This document shows, one piece after another, positions 8,923 to 16,520 of a stretch of 32,053 nucleotides of DNA. This DNA is from Alphaproteobacteria bacterium (GTDB lineage: Bacteria; Pseudomonadota; Alphaproteobacteria; GCA-2731375): NCBI GenBank assembly GCA_029937535.1, contig JAPYPT010000022.1, positions 1 to 32,053 of the forward strand, written 5' to 3'. The position numbers and the translations under genes are program-made. Positions within the stretch are counted from its first letter, which is position 1; each line of letters opens with the position of its first letter. The notes beneath the pieces were generated by a model. That model saw only the letters and a program-made list of their open reading frames with translations. It was not told where the DNA came from and searched no databases.

Positions 8923-9345
8923 TTGGAACCCGAACTGTTACGGCCCCTGCCGAAACCCATGACTCCCGAGGCCAAACCCTACTGGGACGGCTTGCGGGAC
9001 GGGAAATTGATGCTGCCCGAATGCAACGACTGCGGCAAGGCGTTCTTCTATCCGCGTATCGCCTGCCCTCATTGTCATTCCCGTAACGTCGGCTGGACCC
9101 AGGCCAGCGGCAAGGGCAAGCTGTATTCCTTCCAGATCGCCTACCGGGCCCTGAACCCGGCCTTTAAGATCCCGCCGCCATACGTCCTGGCCATGGTTGA
9201 GTTGGAGGAAGGCCCCCGCCTGATGTCCAACCTGATCAATATCGAACCGGACCCGGATATCATCAAGTGCGACATGGCGGTCGAGGTCGTGTTCGAAAAA
9301 CAGACCGACGAAGTCACCATCCCGCTGTTTCAGCCGGCGAGCTAA
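8923..9345 (+). CDS. Zn-ribbon/OB-fold acyl-CoA-binding protein (DUF35)
   Basis: A 140-residue protein with an N-terminal rubredoxin-like zinc ribbon (Cys34, Cys37, Cys48, Cys51) followed by an OB-fold ending in VEVVFEKQTDEVTIPLFQP. DUF35 proteins pair with thiolase-like enzymes, for example archaeal acetoacetyl-CoA thiolase/HMG-CoA synthase complexes and steroid side-chain aldolases, where they bridge subunits or bind the CoA part. That fits here: a thiolase gene begins 12 bases downstream. The start is TTG 8923 with AAAGGA 8 bases ahead; ATG 8959 is an alternative that would remove 12 residues and keep the zinc ribbon. First gene of a plus-strand operon running to the GlcG-like gene. Confidence 0.9.
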   Translation: MEPELLRPLPKPMTPEAKPYWDGLRDGKLMLPECNDCGKAFFYPRIACPHCHSRNVGWTQASGKGKLYSFQIAYRALNPAFKIPPPYVLAMVELEEGPRLMSNLINIEPDPDIIKCDMAVEVVFEKQTDEVTIPLFQPAS

Positions 9346-9357
9346 GGAAAGCGTAGA

Positions 9358-10503
9358 ATGAAAGAATTATCCAACTCCGTCGCCATTGTGGGTGTCGATG
9401 AATCCGATGAAATCGGCAAGCTGCCCGACGTCAGCCTAACTAGTCTGCATCTTCAGGCCGTACACAATGCCATTGCCGATGCCGGACTGAAGGTTTCGGA
9501 TATTGATGGTGTTTTCACCGCTGGGCAGCATTCGCCGGCCATGTTGGGCGAGGCCCTGGGCATCACCCCGCGCTATGTGGACGGCACCTCCGTGGGCGGC
9601 TGTTCATTTATCATAATGGTCGGGCATGCCGTCGCCGCACTGCATCATGGTCTATGTGATGTGGCGGTGATCTCGCACGGTGAAAGCGGCCGCTCGGGCA
9701 CGGGCGTAACCCGGGCGCGGGATACCTCGCTCAGCGGCCAGTACGAAATGCCCTATGGGTTTGGCGGCGCGCCGACCTATTTCGGCATGATCACCAACCG
9801 TCATATGCATGAATACGGCACCACGCTGGAAGATTGGGCACAAGTCGCCGTCTCCACGCGGGCTTGGGCCGGATTAAATCCCAAGGCCATGTTCCGCGAT
9901 CCGATCACCGTGGAAGATGTGTTGAACTCCCCTAAATTGTTCTACCCCTTCAATTTGTTGAACATCTGTCTGGTCACCGATGCCGGCGGCGCCGTTGTCC
10001 TGACCCGCGCCGACCGGGCCAAGGATTGCGCCAAGAAGCCCATTTATGTCCGTGGCGCGGGCGAGGGCACGGAACACACCCTGGTCACCAACATGACCGA
10101 TATGCCCCTGAGCCACGCGACCAGGATTTCCGGCAACAAGGCGTTCGAGATGGCCGGTGTCACGCACAGTGATTTCGATCACATCATGCTGTACGACGCC
10201 TTTTCCTCCGGCCCGCCAATGATGTTGGAATCCCTTGGCTTCGCCGAGCCGGGCGAGGGCGTCCGGATGTTTGATGAAGGCCGTTCGAACCCGGGCGGAT
10301 CACTGCCCATCAATACCAACGGTGGCGGCTTGTCCTATACCCATTCGGGCATGTACGGCATTTTCCCGATCATCGAGGCGGTGCGTCAGCAGCGCGGCGA
10401 ATGCGGTGACCGCCAGGTCCCCGGCGTCAAATGCTCTCTGGTCAACGGCATGGGTGGCATGCTGTCGGCGGCGGGCACCATCGTCCTCTCGCACGAGACC
10501 TAA
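9358..10503 (+). CDS. Thiolase / lipid-transfer-protein-like acyl-CoA enzyme
   Basis: A 381-residue thiolase-superfamily protein of the SCP-x/non-specific lipid-transfer type. The nucleophile region is TSVGGCSF (Cys82), followed by the helix that carries CDVAVISHGESGRSGTG. The C-terminal half has TNGGGLSYTHSGMYG and CSLVNGMGGMLSAAG, the usual His and Cys/Gly catalytic loops. It could carry out thiolytic cleavage or, with its DUF35 partner, a retro-aldol cleavage of a 3-hydroxyacyl-CoA as in Ltp2-type aldolases; the sequence does not settle which. AAGGAAA overlaps the stop of the preceding gene, 7 bases ahead of ATG 9358, pointing to tight co-translation. Confidence 0.92.
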   Translation: MKELSNSVAIVGVDESDEIGKLPDVSLTSLHLQAVHNAIADAGLKVSDIDGVFTAGQHSPAMLGEALGITPRYVDGTSVGGCSFIIMVGHAVAALHHGLCDVAVISHGESGRSGTGVTRARDTSLSGQYEMPYGFGGAPTYFGMITNRHMHEYGTTLEDWAQVAVSTRAWAGLNPKAMFRDPITVEDVLNSPKLFYPFNLLNICLVTDAGGAVVLTRADRAKDCAKKPIYVRGAGEGTEHTLVTNMTDMPLSHATRISGNKAFEMAGVTHSDFDHIMLYDAFSSGPPMMLESLGFAEPGEGVRMFDEGRSNPGGSLPINTNGGGLSYTHSGMYGIFPIIEAVRQQRGECGDRQVPGVKCSLVNGMGGMLSAAGTIVLSHET

Positions 10504-10530
10504 GGGACGGCTTGGAGGAGGGAGCGGGCC

Positions 10531-11589
10531 ATGGATTTCGGTGTCAGTTGCGCCAAGATCGACGAAATCGGCTATGTCGTTCACGCGGAAAATCTTGGCT
10601 ATGATTTCTGCTGGGTCACCGATAGCCAGATGATCCGCTCCAACCCCTGGGCCGTCCTGGCGCTCATCGCGCAGCAGACCCGGACCATCAAGATCGGCAC
10701 CGGCGTTGCCGTGCCTGGCCTGCGTTTAGCCCCGGTGGCGGCCAACGGCATTGCCACCACGGCGCGTCTGGCCCCGGGCCGTACCTTCATGGGGATCGGC
10801 ACCGGCAATACCGCCATGCGGACCATGGGGCAGCGGCCAACGACCATCAAGGCATTCGCCGAATATATCCGTGTGGTCCGCGCCCTGCTGGATGGCGAAG
10901 AGGTTGACTACACCCTGAACGGCGTGACCCAACCCATTCGGTTTCAAAATACCGAGTTGCGTTATCTGGAACTGGATCATCATATTCCCATCCATGTCGC
11001 CGGCTTCGGTCCAAAGGCCCAGGCGCTGGCGGGAGAGCTGGGCGATGGCCTGATCACCGGCATGCCGCGCGGCGGCACCATTCCCTGGGCGCTTGGAAAT
11101 GTGCAGACCGGCGCCGATCGGGCCGGCCGTGATCTGGACGGCTTCCAGACCACCGCCCTGGTTAATCTATTGATGCTGGAGCCCGGCGAAACCCTGGAAT
11201 CCGAACGGGTCATCGCCGAATGCGGCTCTTCCATCATGGCCAACGTGCATTTTCTGGTCGACTGGGTGAAGGAAACCGGCGGCGATCCGCCCGACTTCGT
11301 CAAGCCGATCTGGAATGACTACATGGCCTTTCACAATGCCCGTGATCCCGAAACCCAGCACCAAAAACTGCACGAGAGCCATTACAGCTATCTCGACCCC
11401 GAGGAGGCCCGGTTCATCACCCCGGAAGTCATCCGTAATTTCTGCATCGCCGGCCAGCCGGAGGAGATTGTCGAGCAACTCCACGAACTGGAACGTCAGG
11501 GCTTGAATGCGATCAATTTTATCGCACCCTTGAAGCAGCAATACCGCACGGCGGAGGATTTCGCCGAAAAAGTCATCGCCCGCATGTAA
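10531..11589 (+). CDS. Luciferase-like (LLM class) flavin-dependent oxidoreductase
   Basis: A 352-residue TIM-barrel protein of the bacterial luciferase/F420-dependent reductase superfamily, using FMN or F420. Seen: N-terminal MDFGVSCAKIDEIGYVVHAENLGYDFCWVTDS, the strand IKIGTGVAVPGLR, the glycine-rich GIGTGNTAMRTMGQRP where the cofactor phosphate usually sits, and a C-terminal FCIAGQPEEIVEQLHEL helix typical of the family. GGAGGAGGGAG stands close upstream of the ATG. It lies 27 bases after the thiolase gene and 19 before the GlcG-like gene, so it is probably co-transcribed. Its substrate cannot be read from sequence; a role in oxidising or reducing an intermediate of the thiolase/CoA-transferase pathway is inferred from position. 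Confidence 0.9.
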   Translation: MDFGVSCAKIDEIGYVVHAENLGYDFCWVTDSQMIRSNPWAVLALIAQQTRTIKIGTGVAVPGLRLAPVAANGIATTARLAPGRTFMGIGTGNTAMRTMGQRPTTIKAFAEYIRVVRALLDGEEVDYTLNGVTQPIRFQNTELRYLELDHHIPIHVAGFGPKAQALAGELGDGLITGMPRGGTIPWALGNVQTGADRAGRDLDGFQTTALVNLLMLEPGETLESERVIAECGSSIMANVHFLVDWVKETGGDPPDFVKPIWNDYMAFHNARDPETQHQKLHESHYSYLDPEEARFITPEVIRNFCIAGQPEEIVEQLHELERQGLNAINFIAPLKQQYRTAEDFAEKVIARM

Positions 11590-11608
11590 CATACAAAGGA
11601 GCCAGCAC

Positions 11609-12004
11609 ATGGCATTGACACTGGAAGAGGCCAACCGCATCGCCCAAGGCGCCATCGCCAAGGCTGAGGCGCTGAATATCAAGATCAATGTTGCCGTGTG
11701 CGACGTCGGCGGCCGCCTGTTGGTATTTCAGCGCATGGACGGGGCCATGTGGGCTGGCGTCTACGGCAGCCAGGGCAAGGCCATCGCCTCTGCTTCATTT
11801 GGGCGGCCCAGCGGCGATTTGGCGGAACGCGCCGAACATCCCACATTTCGCGGCATTGTCGCTCATTCGGGCGGCGCCATGATCATGGGCCAGGGCGCGG
11901 TGCCGGTGATCCGGGATGGCGAGGTGCTGGGCGCCTGCGGCGTCGGCGGCGGCACCGGTCAGGAAGACGAGGACTGCGCCGGCGCGGGTGTCGCGCTGCT
12001 GTAG
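11609..12004 (+). CDS. GlcG/HbpS-family protein (DUF336)
   Basis: A 131-residue single-domain protein covering the full GlcG/HbpS fold. Seen: MALTLEEANRIAQGAIAKAE, IKINVAVCDVGGRLLVFQRMDGA, SQGKAIASASFGRPSGDL and a C-terminal GEVLGACGVGGGTGQEDEDCAGAG, all characteristic of DUF336. Relatives bind haem, cobalamin or act beside oxidoreductases, and many stand in catabolic operons without known function. AAAGGAG is placed 8 bases ahead of the ATG. Last gene of the DUF35-to-GlcG operon; a hairpin repeat starts 34 bases past its stop. Confidence 0.9.
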   Translation: MALTLEEANRIAQGAIAKAEALNIKINVAVCDVGGRLLVFQRMDGAMWAGVYGSQGKAIASASFGRPSGDLAERAEHPTFRGIVAHSGGAMIMGQGAVPVIRDGEVLGACGVGGGTGQEDEDCAGAGVALL

Positions 12005-12038
12005 CGGCCAGCCACCCGGCGCTACGACAGGCAAACGG

Positions 12039-12145
12039 CTAGAGCAACCCGCATTCAATTGGATTCAATTGAATACGGATAAATTGCTCTATCTTAAAGG
12101 TTTTAGCGCATGGCCTCGCGTTCAATTGAACGCGACATGCGCTAG
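12039..12145 (+). repeat. Double-hairpin CTAG element, copy A
   Basis: A 107-bp element flanked by CTAG at both ends. Left hairpin 12041-12090 starts AGAGCAA and ends TTGCTCT, with TTCAATTG runs inside; then a linker containing TCTTAAAGG; then right hairpin 12103-12145 with GCGCATG/CATGCGC ends around CGCGTTCAATTGAACGCG. The copy at 26802-26908, in opposite orientation, is identical at 103 of 107 positions by eye. The remaining gap to the next gene (12146-12263) shows nothing else clear. Confidence 0.92.
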
Positions 12146-12263
12146 AAGACAATTCCATTCCCTTGTGGAGATGTTTTGGCTACCATTTGGCTCTAACACA
12201 ATCGAGCCGCGATCCTCCTTGCGGCATCGATCTCCCGCCTTAGAATAATCAGCAGGACAAAAC

Positions 12264-14543
12264 ATGCCCTCTACACTGGATGGGATCACCATTCTCGACC
12301 TCGGCACGGGTCCCGCCGCGGCCCTCGCCACGATGCTATTGAGCGACCAGGGCGCCCGCGTCATCCGCGTTGTCGAACCCGACGCACCGGTGTTCCGCGA
12401 TGGCGGCTTCATTATCTGGGACCGTGGTAAAGAGCGCACGGCGCTTGATTTCGACCGGGAGGGAGACAAATTCCGGGACCTGGTGGCCGGCGCCGATATC
12501 TTGATGGAGGATTTCGCGCCAAGCTCGGAGCGCCAGAACATGGTGGCGCACGACCGTCTGGCGGCGATCAATCCCCGCCTGATCAGTTGCTCCCTCACCG
12601 CCTATGGCAAGCGCGGTGCGTTGAAGGACGAACCGCCTATCGAGGATCTGGTCCTGGCCCGCATGGGCGTCCTTGGCGGCTTGCCGGGGTTTCGGCCCGC
12701 GCCGGTGCATCTGGTGCATCCCCTGCCTAACGTGGGGGCCGCTGTCCTGGCGTGCCTGGGCATTGCCGCGGCATTGTTGGCGCGGGAGGGGACGGGACGC
12801 GGGCGCAGCGTGGAAACCTCTCTGATGGCGGGCGCCCTGCTGTATCATCCCAAGGTCACGGGCGAACATCTCGATGCCCATGTGTTCCAGACCCATCCAT
12901 CGGGCAGCGCGCCGTTTTACAGCCTCTATCAATGCAGTGACGGCAACTGGGTGCAACTGGGCTGCGTCCATGTGCGCTTCATCGCCATTGCCGCCAATCT
13001 GATGGGCATCGGCGATCTGGTGGCCGAACCCCGCTTCAACGTCGGCGGCGGCGGCATGAGCGAGGCGGACGAACAGGAGTTGCGTGATGTCCTCACCCAG
13101 GTCATCGCCACCAAACCCCTGGCCGAATGGTCGGAGGCGTTCGAGGCGGCGGATGTACCTTTTGCGCCCGCTCGGCTGACGGAAGACGGCATGACCGACC
13201 CCCAGGTAATCCACAATGGCATGGTGGTCACCCTGGACGACCCCGAACGGGGCCCCGTGGTGCAGATGGGCGTCGCCCTGGGTATGAGCGGGACGCCGGG
13301 CGCGGTTCAGGGGCCGAGAGCGGGAAGCAATGCGGACATATCGCTCGATCCGATCACCACGGAAGCACCTAACGCCGGAGATCTTGATCCCCTACCCTTG
13401 GCCGGTATCCGGATTTTGGAGATTACCAACCTGATCGCCGGCCCCACGGGGGGCCGCCTGCTGGCCGACCTGGGCGCCGATGTCATCAAGTTGGAGCCAC
13501 AAACGGGTGATCTGTCCCGGCCCATCGGGCGGACCTATTTCTATAACCTGAATTTCAACAAACGTTCGGTCTCGGTCGATACCAGTTCCGATGCCGGCAA
13601 GCAGGTGGTTCAGCGCATCGCCGCTGGCTCGGATGCCCTGCTGGCCAATCTGCGCCCCGGCGCTACGGCCCGCATGGGTATCGGGCCGGAAAATCACCCC
13701 CGTCTGATCGAGACCCATCTAACGGGTTATGGGCCCACCGGTCCCTACGCTAAACGCCCCGGCATCGACCCCCTGGCCCAGGCCTTGATGGGGATGTCCC
13801 GCGCCCAGGGCGGACCGGAAAACGCACCGGTGTTCCCCGCCCAACTGGCGCCCACTGATTATACCACCGGCGCCATGGGCGCCTTCGGCACGGTTTTGGC
13901 GATCTATGCCCGAACCCGTCATGGCACGGTGCAGCGGGTCGATAGTAATCTTTTGAACGGCGCGGTGTTGTTAAGCTCCGCCTGGTTCTCGGACTATGCG
14001 GGCCGGCCGGAGCGCCCCCTTGGCGATCGGGAGCAATACGGCCAAAACCCGTTCCATCGGTTGTTCCGCCTCCGTGACGGCTGGATCTATGCCGCCGCCC
14101 AGACGGATGAACAACGCCACGCACTCTGTCAGGTGGCGGGTGTGGAGATGGCGGTTGCGGCCGGCGATGGTCACCCCAACGAAAGCCCGTTCGCCGCAGC
14201 GCTTGCCGCCGCCTTTGCCGGCCGAGCGTTGGAGGAAACCTTGACGGCGCTGCGCCAGGCAGGCGTGCCTGTCGCCGAAGCGCAGAATGGCGCAAGCGAA
14301 CTATTCCTCGATGATCCGCATACCCAGGCCAATGACATGGTCGCCACGGTCCAACACATTACCGCGGGCAAATTGAGGGTAGCGCACCGCTATATTCAGT
14401 TCGGCGACACCGAACCGGGTGTACGCCGGCCGACGCCGCTGTTGGGTGAACAAACGGACGAGGCGCTCAGGGAAGTCGGCTACAGCGAGGACGAAATCCG
14501 GGCCCTACACACGGACCGCGTGGTTTTGACCGAGACCGCCTGA
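12264..14543 (+). CDS. Two-domain CaiB/BaiF (family III) CoA-transferase-like fusion
   Basis: A 759-residue protein made of two tandem family III CoA-transferase domains, about 1-360 and 378-759, twice the usual length of about 400. Each half begins with the family start (GITILDLGTGPAAALATMLLSDQGA; GIRILEITNLIAGPTGGRLLADLGA). Family III enzymes use an Asp at the end of a VDVSxxD motif to form an acyl-aspartyl anhydride. Here that motif reads VETSLMA (Ala189) in the first half and VDSNLLN (Asn565) in the second, so both catalytic positions look replaced by my alignment. Two-domain relatives such as DddD are active in only one half. It may be a CoA-binding lyase, an enzyme with moved catalysis, or inactive. 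The start has AGGAC about 8 bases ahead. Monocistronic-looking, ending at the palindrome pair before the convergent amidohydrolase. Confidence 0.9.
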   Translation: MPSTLDGITILDLGTGPAAALATMLLSDQGARVIRVVEPDAPVFRDGGFIIWDRGKERTALDFDREGDKFRDLVAGADILMEDFAPSSERQNMVAHDRLAAINPRLISCSLTAYGKRGALKDEPPIEDLVLARMGVLGGLPGFRPAPVHLVHPLPNVGAAVLACLGIAAALLAREGTGRGRSVETSLMAGALLYHPKVTGEHLDAHVFQTHPSGSAPFYSLYQCSDGNWVQLGCVHVRFIAIAANLMGIGDLVAEPRFNVGGGGMSEADEQELRDVLTQVIATKPLAEWSEAFEAADVPFAPARLTEDGMTDPQVIHNGMVVTLDDPERGPVVQMGVALGMSGTPGAVQGPRAGSNADISLDPITTEAPNAGDLDPLPLAGIRILEITNLIAGPTGGRLLADLGADVIKLEPQTGDLSRPIGRTYFYNLNFNKRSVSVDTSSDAGKQVVQRIAAGSDALLANLRPGATARMGIGPENHPRLIETHLTGYGPTGPYAKRPGIDPLAQALMGMSRAQGGPENAPVFPAQLAPTDYTTGAMGAFGTVLAIYARTRHGTVQRVDSNLLNGAVLLSSAWFSDYAGRPERPLGDREQYGQNPFHRLFRLRDGWIYAAAQTDEQRHALCQVAGVEMAVAAGDGHPNESPFAAALAAAFAGRALEETLTALRQAGVPVAEAQNGASELFLDDPHTQANDMVATVQHITAGKLRVAHRYIQFGDTEPGVRRPTPLLGEQTDEALREVGYSEDEIRALHTDRVVLTETA

Positions 14544-14663
14544 GCCTCTGACATGGCTTCGACATGGCTTGCCGGGTCAGGTCTATCGCTATCCGGTTTA
14601 ATTTCAGGCCGTCGCCGTTACCCAATCAGTTGGTCAAATTGGCGCCGATTTATCTCGTGGCCC

Positions 14664-14758
14664 TGGATGCCCGGATCAAGTCCGGGCACGACAAAATAGG
14701 GAAATAATTGGCTGAAAACTGCTAAATTTGTCATGCCCGTGCTTGACACGGGCATCCA
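14664..14758. repeat. Pair of inverted GGATGCCCGG-type palindromes
   Basis: 14664-14694 reads TGGATGCCCGGATCAAGTCC then GGGCACGACAA; 14728-14758 is a variant of it in reverse orientation with its own compensating stem (GCCCGTG/CACGGGC). This palindrome type is scattered between genes in many Alphaproteobacteria. Here it sits between convergent genes, where it may help end or stabilise transcripts. Confidence 0.85.
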
Positions 14759-14794
14759 CCTTGCGGCCGGCCTGAAGCCGTCGGCGGTAAATCT

Positions 14795-15961
14795 CTAACT
14801 CAACCCATACAGCCGGGTCACGTTGTCATGGGTGATCTTCCGGAATTCAGCTTCCGGTACATCCGCCATCAGTTCGCCCAGGACTTCGCGGGAACAGGGC
14901 CAGGTGGAGTCTGAATGGGGGTAGTCCGCCCCCCACATCAGGTTATCCACCCCCAAAATCTCGCGGGTCAGGATGGCGGCCTTGTCGTCCTCCATGGTGG
15001 TGTAAAACTGCCGGCGCCAGATTTCCAAGGGGCGTTCGTTCATGAACGGTCCCCGGCCGAAGCGGTTTTCCCGGGCCACGCCCTGGTCCAGCCGGTCCAG
15101 CCAATGAGCCAGCCAGCCGGCATTGAATTCACTGACGACAAAATTCAGCTTGGGGAATTTCGCCGCCACGCCACGGCAGATCAGCTCCACCAAGGTGCGC
15201 TGTATGGCCGCCGCCGACCCGGCATAAGCGGCCAGGGGGTCGGGGACGGGCGGGCGCAAATGCCCGGGCACGTAGGCATTGCAGCCCACATGCATGGACA
15301 CTGGGATACCCGCTTCCTCCGCCAGGGCCCAGATCGGATCATAGCAATCATCAAAGTAGGGTTTTTCCGCCGGCGAGGTGCAGGGGATGCAAACGCCCTT
15401 GAAACCCTTGCCGATGGCCCGGCGCAACTCCGCCAGTCCGGCTTCCGGGTCTTGCAGGGGGATGGCGGCCAAGCCTTCCAGGCGGCCCTTTGCCTCCCTC
15501 GCATAATCAAACACCCAATCGTTGTAGTTTTTTTGGCAGGCCACCAGCAGCTCCACATTGGGCAGGCTGAACAGGCCGAAAAAACCGGGGTAAAGCAATT
15601 CCAGGGCAATGCCGTCGGCGTCCTGATCCCGATACCGCTTGGCGCCCGAGCGGATGCCCTCCCGCAGTCCGTCATAGCCTTGTTTCAGGATCGCCACGAT
15701 GGCCGGGTCGGTCAGGTCGTCCACTTCCGGTTTGCGGCCCGGCCGGCGGACGATTTTGGCGCCGTCGCGCAGGCGTAGTCCCGCCAGGCCCAACCGTGCC
15801 GCGCCAGTGCCGTGAAGGCCCCGCCTTGGGATCACGATGGCATCGATTTCCTTGCCCGCATCCATGATGCGGGGGGCTTCATCGCCGAATTTTTCGGCCA
15901 GGCCGGCGAAGACCTCCCGTCCCTCCACGACATGGCTGTCCGCCGATATCAAACCTGACAT
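14795..15961 (-). CDS. Amidohydrolase-2 family metal-dependent hydrolase/decarboxylase
   Basis: A 388-residue TIM-barrel protein of the ACMSD/gamma-resorcylate decarboxylase (amidohydrolase_2) family. Metal-site landmarks: ISADSH (Asp8, His10) in place of the older HxH, a mid-protein VSMHVG, VVSEFNAGWL, and the late WGADYPHSDSTWP carrying the conserved Asp. The region LEGLAAIPLQDPEAGLAELRRAI is typical of the family. GGAGGA lies 9 bases ahead of ATG 15961. It is the last gene of a minus-strand run, 31 bases after the cupin gene. Relatives are decarboxylases or hydrolases of aromatic and ring-cleavage products, so an acid intermediate is a plausible but unproven substrate. Confidence 0.92.
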   Translation of the reverse strand: MSGLISADSHVVEGREVFAGLAEKFGDEAPRIMDAGKEIDAIVIPRRGLHGTGAARLGLAGLRLRDGAKIVRRPGRKPEVDDLTDPAIVAILKQGYDGLREGIRSGAKRYRDQDADGIALELLYPGFFGLFSLPNVELLVACQKNYNDWVFDYAREAKGRLEGLAAIPLQDPEAGLAELRRAIGKGFKGVCIPCTSPAEKPYFDDCYDPIWALAEEAGIPVSMHVGCNAYVPGHLRPPVPDPLAAYAGSAAAIQRTLVELICRGVAAKFPKLNFVVSEFNAGWLAHWLDRLDQGVARENRFGRGPFMNERPLEIWRRQFYTTMEDDKAAILTREILGVDNLMWGADYPHSDSTWPCSREVLGELMADVPEAEFRKITHDNVTRLYGLS

Positions 15962-15992
15962 TTTGATTTTTCCTCCGTGATGCGCCTACCCG

Positions 15993-16448
15993 TCAGTCCT
16001 TGAAGCGGCCGGCCTGACAGTTTGCGATGGTCGCGGTGGACAAAACATTATGATCCTTGTCCATGGTTTCGAACAGCCGGCCATCCGCCGTCTGCATGCC
16101 GAAGAATACCAGCAAACCGTCTGGGCCGGCGCGCTCCATATGCAGATCGCCGCCCGGGCTGCGGGCGTAGTCACCGGCCTTGCGAATTTTTTGAATGGTT
16201 TTGCCGTTGGCGCCGGTTTCAAGGATATGCTGCTCGCCTTCGAGCACCAGGGTCGTCGTGGCGGCCAGATGCCGGTGATAATGGCAATAGGCATTTGGCG
16301 CCCATTTGACCAGCAAATCCAGCGCGCCTAGCTCCTCTTGCGCCGCCAATACGGCAATGGCGTAATCAATGTGGTAGTCGAACCGGGGACTGCCCTCGAA
16401 ATGGGTCCATTCGATCTGGCTGGTGTCGAATTCAAACGCGTCCCGCAT
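15993..16448 (-). CDS. Cupin-domain protein (ChrR/dioxygenase-like)
   Basis: A 151-residue small cupin. The first cupin motif reads YCHYHRHLAATTTLVLEGEQ with candidate metal ligands His56, His58 or His60 and Glu70; the second includes DLHMERAGPDG with His103. Similar cupins include the 2,4'-dihydroxyacetophenone dioxygenase-like group, but that is a family hint only. The frame stays open far upstream to 17033, inside the MFS gene. The start at ATG 16448 is preferred because CGGAGG ends 7 bases ahead and the upstream frame is antisense-like filler on the MFS coding region. It lies between the transporter and amidohydrolase genes in the same direction and may handle the same substrate. Confidence 0.86.
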   Translation of the reverse strand: MRDAFEFDTSQIEWTHFEGSPRFDYHIDYAIAVLAAQEELGALDLLVKWAPNAYCHYHRHLAATTTLVLEGEQHILETGANGKTIQKIRKAGDYARSPGGDLHMERAGPDGLLVFFGMQTADGRLFETMDKDHNVLSTATIANCQAGRFKD

Positions 16449-16485
16449 ATGGCATCCTCCGGTCGTTGTTGGCTCAAACTGTAAC

Positions 16486-16520
16486 TTAGCATGCAAAAGC
16501 CACATGGAAAATTGCTCTAA
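16486..16520 (-). repeat. Shrunken copy of the double-hairpin element
   Basis: Read on the minus strand, these 35 bases start TTAGAGCAATTTTCC and end GCATGCTAA, the two termini of the longer element with the middle missing. The stop codon (TAG) of the MFS gene at 16517-16519 is part of it. Confidence 0.6.

Noticed and set aside
12336-13214. Minus-strand frame of 292 codons
   Set aside because: Antisense to the two-domain CoA-transferase-like gene and not similar to any known protein.
14915-15778. Plus-strand frame of 287 codons
   Set aside because: Antisense shadow of the amidohydrolase gene.
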